Source: Chinchilla lanigera (lineage: Eukaryota > Chordata > Mammalia > Rodentia > Chinchillidae). From it: a DNA stretch of 64,000 nt. The translations under genes were made by a program, and so were the position numbers. Positions 37,501 through 46,500 of this stretch are shown in pieces. Each line of letters begins with the position of its first letter. Position 1 is the first letter of the stretch. The stretch spans positions 961,148 to 1,025,147 of the forward strand of contig NW_004955402.1 of assembly GCF_000276665.1 (NCBI RefSeq), written 5' to 3'. Below the pieces are notes generated by a model. The model saw nothing but the letters and a program-made list of their open reading frames with translations, had not been told where the DNA came from and searched no databases.

Positions 37501-40500
37501 GAGGACAGTTTTCATTTGATATCATTGTCCGCCAGTAATTTCCTGTTACTCATTGCTAATTTTCAGGTCCAAATTACCACAAAGAACAGTTCACCATTTA
37601 AATAACCCCTATTTAATTATTTAATTATTTCTGAATTTCCTTGTACTCGGTCCCTACATGACTGTAGACCAGACGTGCATATGAAACACAATTGTAATGA
37701 ATTATTTATCAATTATGAGCTCAACTGCTTATGCAGAAGGAAAAAAGCTCTTAATCATTTTAGCAGGGTGAGACACCAGCTTGCTTTCCCACTCTTCAGT
37801 GCCCAGCTCTGTGCTGTGGCGGGGCCCCGACGGCAGCACTGCGCGCTGCCCGGCTCCCGGGGCTGTGGGTCGCAGCCTGCGTCTGAGGGCGCGGACTGCA
37901 GGCCGAGCTGGCTGCAGGCGTCTGGCTGTCCAGCCAGCCCCCCGCCGCCGCACTGACCCTGGCCGCTTGGCCCTGATCCTGTGGGAGCTCTGGACACACA
38001 ACAGTTGTTAACTTGTCTGTTCCTTGTGACCCCTCAGCTTCTCTTAGAATATCTCTAACTGCCTTTGCTAGGTGGAAGAATATACTTTTTTTTTTTTTTT
38101 TTTTTTGGCTTTTTGAGACAGGGCCTCACTAGGTATATGTACTATGGGCTGGCCTTGAACTCAGAGCAGTCCTCTTGCCTCAGCCTCCCAAGTGCTGGGA
38201 TGACAGGCATGCACCATCACCAGCTAGGATGCACATTCTTACGGTTTTTGATCTGTAGTGCCGAGTCCCTTAAAGGAGACTAAAGCGGCTGCTTTTTACT
38301 GAGCTAGCTCTGACTTAGACATTAGATGTTAATTAATTCACCTTCACAGAGGTGTGAGAAGGCCACTGTGATCCTTATGTAAAGAAGAAGGGTACTTTTG
38401 CCAAGTGTGGTAGCACATGGCTGTACTACTGGCTACTTGGGAAGCTGAGGCAGGAGAGTCTGAGGTCAACCTGAGCAACATACTGAATCCCTGTCTCAAA
38501 ATATAAAGGACTGGAGATGTAGCTCAGTGCAAAGACCCTGAGGTAATCTTAGGATTGCAGAAGAAAAAAAGGTTTGAAACTTTTGAAATAAGGACACTGA
38601 CTTCTTTCCACATCATATAAATCTTCCACCTGTTACTATAATAAGGAAACAGGCAGAAGGATGTGTATGAGTTAGCAAGTGACAGAGCAAGGTCTGGAGC
38701 CCGTGTCCATCTGCACAGCCTGCGTGGTGTGTGAGTGCTGGTATTCCCAGCAGCGCTGTGTGAGAATGCCGGAATTTAACAAAAACGTCTTTCCTTTTCA
38801 GAGAGAAAACCCAGCCCCAGTAGAGGTAGAGACCAGGCTGTAAAACCCGTTAGGCCCTTTGTAGCAGAGCCCCTGTTCGATTAGACTCCTGTGCCAGACC
38901 GTGGTTGGTTCTGAACCTCGGTCACCCCAGTGCAGCCTGGCACCTTCTCTCGTCCCATAGTGAGTTCTGATTGCTGCCGAGTCAGAGCCTTTGGGACTGC
39001 CCCTCCCTGGCCTCCTTCCAGGAAGAGGAAGTAAGCGAGGGGCCCAGGTTGGCAGCCGGCGGCAGTGCCCTCCAGCACGCCTGGGAATAAAGATTGGTTC
39101 TGGAGTCTTCTTTCCTGAGCGTCTTTAGGAGATACGATCAGACACACACCGGTGCTGCTGCCAAGTGCCGCCAACAGAAAGGCAGTTCCTAAAAACATGA
39201 CGCTGCCTCCTCAGCCACCTGCGTCACCAGATCTGGCACCGTGTGGCTTCTGGCTCTTCCCCAAAGTCAGCATGGCCACGAAAGGGAGACGTTTTGAGTC
39301 GATTCAGGACATTGAGGCAGCCAGGACAGCGCAGCTAAAGACCCTCAGGAAAGAGGACTCCAGAGCTGCTGCAGAAAGCGGCAGCGACGATGTTGGGATG
39401 AGTGTGCTGGAAGTGTGGGGCGGATTTTGAGAGGGCTAACGGTGGCAGTGTGTCTGCAGTGTAACAGATTCTTTTTCATTTGAACTTCCATGGTACCTGT
39501 CGCTTGCACCTTCCACTTGCCCTGAGCCTTGGGCAGTGCTTGGTGCCTCCGCTATTTGGGGGTGCGCTGTTGCTAACTGCAGTGCTAATGCCCCCCCCAG
39601 GAGGAAGCCCCACGCAAGTCCAGCAGCAGCAGCAGCAGCGTATCCCCCTCGCAGCTCGAGGACCCTGTCCTGGAGGCCGTGTGCACAAGGAAGCGTGAGT
39701 GCCCCCCACGTGCTGAGAATGCCTGTCGCACACCTTGTGCAGCCCCAGAGTCCCATGGTCCTCGGGGCGTGAAGACCTCAGGCTGGCATCACACTAGGCA
39801 GGAGCAGAGACTCAGGTGTCCCCAGTCGGCAGCCCTGGACACGTACCCGAGCCCACATACCTGGTTCGAGGGAGAATGCGCGCCTTGTAGACATGGTCAG
39901 AGCAGGGCGGCCGTGTCCCTGCGCTTCACCCCAGGCCCACACCTGCGGGGACAGGCTGTGAGCACTGGTTACAGCTCTGGGGGCTGTGGATTCTGAACAC
40001 AGGTGCCTGAACGCGAGGGTTTCTGAAGGCTGTTAGTGACCCTTCCCCTTGCAAGGTCATTCACTGTGAAGGGTAAATAACGCTGAGGTATTCTTGGAGC
40101 AGCATCTTGATTTCACACACACCAGAGATTTAGTGGCTCGGACTCTGCGTGGCGTTTTGGCAGCCTAAACAGGCCACCTCAGGTGCTCGGGTAGGAGCTG
40201 GAGCTGGGCCAGGCCCACTGGATGTCCAGGGACCGAGCTCCTCCATGGTGATTTCTGTCTTTGCTTGACTATGGAAGTGACGTTTTGTTTTCCTTTGGGG
40301 GAGGCCTACTGCATGGGTCCCGCTGAACCCTTCCCTCTCCCCCTGAGGCTGCCTTGGGTTGCACGTAGAATAGGAAGGAAGCACAAGGAAGCCTCAGGAA
40401 GTGCATTCTATTTCTGATGCTCTCGTGCTTTCCAAAGGTGAGTCAGAGTCAAGCAGAGACCTGAGACTCTCCTTTCAAACACTGTCCCAAAGCAGAGCAC

Positions 40501-43500
40501 ATAGTGCAGTGTTAATGTTAACACTGAAGTTCTTTCAGTCTCAGGATAGCTTAATTTAAATGTAAGGACAAAATGTCTTAAACATACAGAAAGAAGAGTT
40601 TTCATATTTCATCTTTATAGAGGAGAGCGTAGAAAGAGGGATCCCTTGAGAATCTTGGTGCGCCCTGGAATTCTTTTTGGTTATGCAGAATACAGCAACA
40701 CCGGGTGACGAGCGCTGCTTTTCACGAACAGTTAGGTTCACTCACGAAAGTGTTTGGCAGAATTCTGCTTTCATTCCTGAATTCCAACTGGGGGCCAAAC
40801 ATGGCCGTGGCCAGCTTCCTTGGAATCATGGGATGAATTAAGCTTGTGAACCGAGGTACTGCTGTATATATTTTTACATGTTTTTGTTTTTGTTTTTGTT
40901 TTCCGGTACTGGGAATCGAACACATTTTTACATGTTTTTAAAGTAATTCCCTGGACTTGGATTGTCAGATTTTATAATAAGCACCCTGAGGGAATGTGTG
41001 GGTCCCAGGCTGAGTTGCACTTAACACCCCATTTTCCTGCGTGGACTTGGATGCATAGTGAACGCATAGCACAGTGCTTCTACCTCTTCCCTGTTCCTGC
41101 TCAAGTCTGTCTAGCAAACCCTTCCGTAGCGATCCTGATGTCTCCCCTTAGGCCTGTGCCAAAGGCTTTTCTATTAGGAAAGTCAGAGTGGAGATGCTTA
41201 TTTGTAAGCAAGTCTACTTATTTGTTTAAATCCTCAGAGCCTCCGAAGTTCCTGCCCATATCATCCACGCCCCAGCCGGAGAGGCGGCAGCCGCCACAGA
41301 GACGCCACTCCATCGAGAAGGAGACACCCACGAATGTGCGGCAGTTCCTGCCGCCGTCCAGGCAGAGCTCCCGTTCTCTGGTGAGTGCCAGCCGAAGACC
41401 CCGACCCCTCACTTGCTTTCAGAATGACAGGGTGAGCCCGGCAGTGCCACAGGCTGTCATCCCAGCACTCTGGAGGCTGAGGCAGCTGGAGTGCAAGTTT
41501 CAGCCCAGCGGAGGCAATTTAGGGAGACCCTGTCTAAAAGTTTAAAAAAAAAAAAAGAACTGGGAATGCGGCTCAGTGCAAAGGCCCTGGGTTCAGCCCC
41601 GCCAGTAATGAGAAAAAAAGATTAAGGAGGAAAACCTTCGGAAGATTACAGTGAACTTTGAGTAACTTCTTACTATCTAAAAAGAAAAGAGGCTCTGATT
41701 GAAACTTGAAATTCAACCAGTTTTTGTTCATTTTGAGTCCTTTTTTCTCCAGATCTAGCAGTGAATTATTAAAGAAATGCTTTCTGCCTTTAAATGGGTA
41801 CTAATGCATTTAACAATTGTTAAGAACAGATCAGAAGACTCTTAGCAAAGCCTGACTGCCGTGGACAAGTTTTACAAAATGGCACACAAGCACGGGACAG
41901 GGAGGCTCTCAGCCAGGGGCAGCCACTGCATGTTGTCGCGGTCGGTTGGTGTTTGCGGTACCGGGCAGGAGCTGCCTCGGTTCAGGGCGGCCCTGCGGGC
42001 GAGCTGGAGGATGCACCTTATCAGCCCCCGCTCCAGAGCCTGCGAGTGCAGTGAGCACAGCCCCCACCATGCGCGGCCGCAGCCTGGTGCCAGGGACGTG
42101 GGCACTAGGACGTGCCAGAATCAGTGCAGGCTCACAGGAAGCAGCGACAGATGCCATCCTCAGACACAGGCACACCCGGCACCGGGAGCATGGCCAGCCG
42201 TCCCTCCTTCAGCCGACACAGTTAAGAGTTATTGGCGGGCCAGAGATACAGCTCAGCAGCACAAGCGCCTACCTGGCAAGCACAAGGTCCTGAGTTCAAT
42301 TCCCGGTACCAAAAAAAAAAAAAAAAGAGTTAGTGGCCATCCTGGTGAGTCCCCTACCCTGCACAGTCACGGGCACGCTGCTGTCCAAGGAGCTCAGCCT
42401 CTCTGTGGCCTGCAGAGACAAGCAGAACCCTGGCCAGACAGGCTCAAGCTCGGAACTCCAAAGCCTTCCCCCAGTCGCAATAAGCTGTTACTCTACCAAA
42501 ACACGTTTATTGTCACAACCTAAAAGTGTGAAAGAGGCACTCCCTTGCGATATCTTCTCTGCATCCAGCTTCTCCCAGAAGTCGGTCGGTCCCCTCCCAG
42601 CCTGGCGTCTGTGATCACACAGCATCACTATGGAGCCCAGACCTGGTCACCAGTGTGGAGGAGCCTCCAGGGCAGCACGGAGCGTGGCAGGGCCGAGGCG
42701 GCGACGCCTCTGTCCTCCGCGCTGGACTTGCAGTGTGCGCCTGGTCGGCCTGAGCTGTTTCGGGTGACGGAAGGGCAGCAGGGGGAGGATTTGCAGCCAG
42801 TAGGAGGAGTGCTGGGACAGGCAGGAGAGCAAGGCCTGGTCTGCATGGAGGGCGCACGCGGAGGGCGGTGGGAGGCCCTTCCACGGCCTTTGCCTCTCTG
42901 GTCCCTTCCTGGAGGTCCCTGAAGTCCCACTGTGCTGGTGGCACCCTCCAGCTCAGTAAGCACCATTTGTAAAGTACGGGAATTGGTTTAAAATTCAGCT
43001 GCGTTTTAGAAAACAAGGAATTTCTTGTTTGTCACCCCTCAGCCGAAAATGGCAGGAATGTTTTTGTTGTGGATAACTTTTCTCTCTCTGTAGGATGGTA
43101 AAACGTAATTTTCCCGTCATGCACTCAGAGGGGGGGTGGGGCTGGGCGTGTGGTGTGGGGGCCGAGTCCCCACAGGTCCCCGGCAGCAGGAGACTCCCGG
43201 GCTGTGTGGCCTGAGGTCTGGCTTGCACACGGGCGCTGCAGCGGCAGGGCCGTCTCCGTCCGGTGGCGTCTCGCTTCGTGTTTTCATTCATGGTCTGTGG
43301 TTGCTGTTCGCAGGTCACCCAAGCTCAGCACGAATGTCTGCTTTTCTCTCCCTGCCGTTTCTCTCCTGTCGTTCAGGTTCCTAGGACGACCGGTGTATGG
43401 CCCAGGACGCCTTTCCGACCGCTTTTCTCTACCATACACACGGCTTCTCTGCTCGGCTCCCACCCTCTGGAAGCAGCCGTGTTTGGGGTGGCAGGGGCTG

Positions 43501-46500
43501 TGTATTATCTGTGTGAGAGAGCTTTGGCCAGCAGGTGGAGACCCGCACAGGTTGGCCTCTTTCCACTGGTTCTGGGGCCCTTTCTCGCTGTCTCTCTCTG
43601 ACAGTGACGGCTGCTGCACTCAGAAAATTAACTGCTTCCGGTCGATGATTCCAGTCTCGTAGGGTGCGTAGATCGCGCCATGGTCTCTCTCCAGAGGGAA
43701 GCAAATCGCTGAGAGGACAACAGACTCACAATGCAGCATCAGACAGGAGAGCGGCTCTGTCTGTGTCGCAGTGACTCACGGGCTCCACGCAGCAGGGACC
43801 TTTCCTCCCGGGCCTCGCTGCCCTCCGCCAGCTGCTTCCCGGGGAGCAGCCTCTGCCGCCCGCCGCCCCCCCGCGCTGCCGTCCCTGAGATCGTCCCTGG
43901 GCTCTGAGGCCGCTTCCCACACCGCCACGTGCTGTGATGCCACTTGTTGCTTCTCTGTCAAGAAAAATCGCAGCATTTCTTTCTGTTGATGAAGACGTTA
44001 AGTAATTCTGTGTTTTGCTACCTTTGTGCAGATTTGCCTCGGACAGTAAAGTCCTCTGTCACCCCTTGTCTGCCTGTACGCTGGGAACCCCAAACCCCAG
44101 GGCCCAGCTCTTCGTGGCCTCACTAGGTGTCCTCAGCAGGGGACCCGGCAGCCACTTTCCTTTTAGTTTTTGTTCCTCATCCTGGCCCACCGAGGAGGCT
44201 CTGCAGGAAGAAAGGAAGCTCTGGGACTTGTCCTGCAATCTGTTTGTGCCTGGAACACGGGCCAGGTACAGGGTGGCATTTGTGATCCACACCCCGAAGC
44301 CGCAGGCACTGCGGCCCACAGGCTGCCCTCGGCCAGTGAGGGCTCCTCTGAGCTTCGGCACTGAAAGTAACTAAACTTGATAGTTACTACTTTTATTTAA
44401 ATTTATCTTCATTTGGTTTATTAAATCCTTGAGAATGAGGGGTTGTTTTGCATAACTTTCACGAGTCTGCCTATTCTGTATGGGAGTTTTCCTAACCAAG
44501 AACATTATATAAAAGGTAGCAGCTCCCATTTACCTCTGTGGGCAGCCCTGGGACACTGCGTTCTGCTCGCTAACCCTGTGCTGACTCGGCACTTGCTAGT
44601 ATGGTAGGACATGTCCGGGACAGTCAGTAAAAGCCCAGACGATTTCTGGGGGTGTGTCCGTCACTGCGGCACATGATACGTTCACTAGAACTCTAAAATT
44701 TAGTCTCCTTTCCTAAATTTGAGTCTCATGGAAGCACAGAAGCAGAGAAGCAGGCTGTGCAGGCGGAGCTGCGGCCCAGGCGCGTCCAGGGTGGCAGCCG
44801 CGGGGACCACACTCAGGGTCGCGTTGGGCAGGACTGGGTCACCCCAGCCCCGGGAGCACTGGTAGTCCAGCGGCATGGGGATGTTCAGTGAACATTTTGT
44901 CAATTTGAAAAATAACTGAAACCACCCTAGTAACTACTTACCGCTTTACTTGATGTTGCATTCGAGTCTTGTTGTCCTTGGGGAAGCTCCAGAATCAGAA
45001 CATTAGCATTTGACCTGTGGGACACTATTTCACTAAGCCAGGTCTGCTTGACATTTTGTAAAAGAGTAAGAAAACAGGGAAGCAGAAGTCTGTGACTTCT
45101 CCGGAGGTGCTGGACGTGGAGTCGAGGCTGGCGAGTGCCCTTGTGACTCGCGGCTGGGGAGGCACGGGGCGAGGTCTGCGACCTCCCCCTCGGCGCAGCC
45201 AGTGCGCACAGGGTGGCGGGGCTGCCTCCCATTCACTAGCTCCCTGGGGGCGCAGGCACCTCTGGCTGCCTGGTCAGCTGCTAGATGGCCAGGCCTGGAG
45301 TGCCGCCTGGGCACCTGCCAGACCCAGGCCTGACTCCGTCCAGCTCAGCAGCTCTGCCCTCCGAGCCTCACAGAGTGACAAATGCAGAGGTTGCGGAGAA
45401 ACACCTTCCGAAACGTTCCTCCCTCTGCCGTGCCCGGTGGCAGCCCAGCCTCAGGCGTTGACTGTGCCGAGCGAGGCGTCCGTGTTCAGGGTGAGGCCTT
45501 TCAATGCTCGCCTTGGAGAGAGGGGGCCGGATGGTGACAGGCGGTGGCTGCCCTGAGGGACATAGCCTCTGTGAGCCAGGCCTGCCCTCCGAGGGCCGCG
45601 TCTGTGCCCCTGGAAGCAGCAGCGCAGTCGCAGGGCTTTCTGCAAGGCTTTGTAAGCAGATGTGACTTCCCGGGGGTGAGCGTCGACAGAGCCAGTGTCC
45701 CCTCATTTCAGTAAGAAGCAGCAGTTCACACTGTTCTTTCTTGTACAGTAAATGCTAATGTTTGTCATTTGCGATGTAGATTCTTGTTTTTTCTGATGGA
45801 AAGACAGAACCGAACGTCAGAACCACACAGGCCAACTGCGCCACGCACAGCTGTGTGCTTCTCGCCCGCGGCGCCCGTGAGCGGCGCTGTGTGGGGAGAA
45901 TCCTGATGCGTCTGTCGGGACCTTCAGCTCACGTCAGCAGCCCACAAGGGGCCCTGAAGCCCAGCGGCCAGAAGGCCGAGACGTTCTGTCTTTCTCTTAG
46001 ATCCCCGATCCTGAGCTGGCCCGATGGCGCACAGATGGGCGCGGCGCCTGTTCTCAGGGATCAGTGACACCCTCGCCTTCGCAGCCGGTTGTAGGGCACA
46101 GGCACGGGCATAGGCGGCAGCCGGCATACATACTTACCACGAGTCGCCCGGGCCCCTCGCTGTGTGCTGACTGCACGCCCGGTGTTGCTGAAAGCTGGGC
46201 TGGCAGCCTCTGGGTGGAAGCCACCCGGGCTTGATGTCGCAGCCCACGGAGCCCGCAGGGTCTTGGCGAAGTGTGCTGATGTCACTGACCCCTTGTAACG
46301 CTTGTCAGAACCAAGCACTAACCACCCTCCTCCGGGTACCACAGCAGGGCCGGTGTCGCAGGCGTGCTGTCGCAGGCTTGCACACTGCACACGTCTACGC
46401 AGTTGTGGGAGAGAAATGACTAAAAATTGGCTTAATGCAACAAAATTACTTTCAAAATTCCAAACACACTGTAATAATGGAATAGAAGTATGGGAGGCGC

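Larger units (their letters stand above)
36353..39600 (+). other. SPIRE1 intron (3.2 kb)
   Basis: Holds a CCCCG repeat, a nested SINE cluster, a B1, a B1-dID and the mariner fossil. The short stretch 37435-37790 is AT-rich and unassigned. 37790-37960 is GC-rich with no recognised content. Confidence 0.5.

Noticed and set aside
41861..42523. 220-codon + strand frame in the SPIRE1 intron
   Set aside because: It includes an ID element and its poly(A) tail. A chance frame.
43314..43487. Alternative 174-nt placement for ExonC starting at the AG at 43313
   Set aside because: The end at 43487 has only a poor donor (ggg|gtggca), and the frame would lose the hydrophobic core's end. The 43377-43550 choice has better sites on both sides.
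45092..45556. 154-codon + strand frame considered as an alternative SPIRE1 exon
   Set aside because: No matching acceptor and donor pair in the right phase, low-complexity GC-rich content, and the ExonC candidate at 43377-43550 fits far better.
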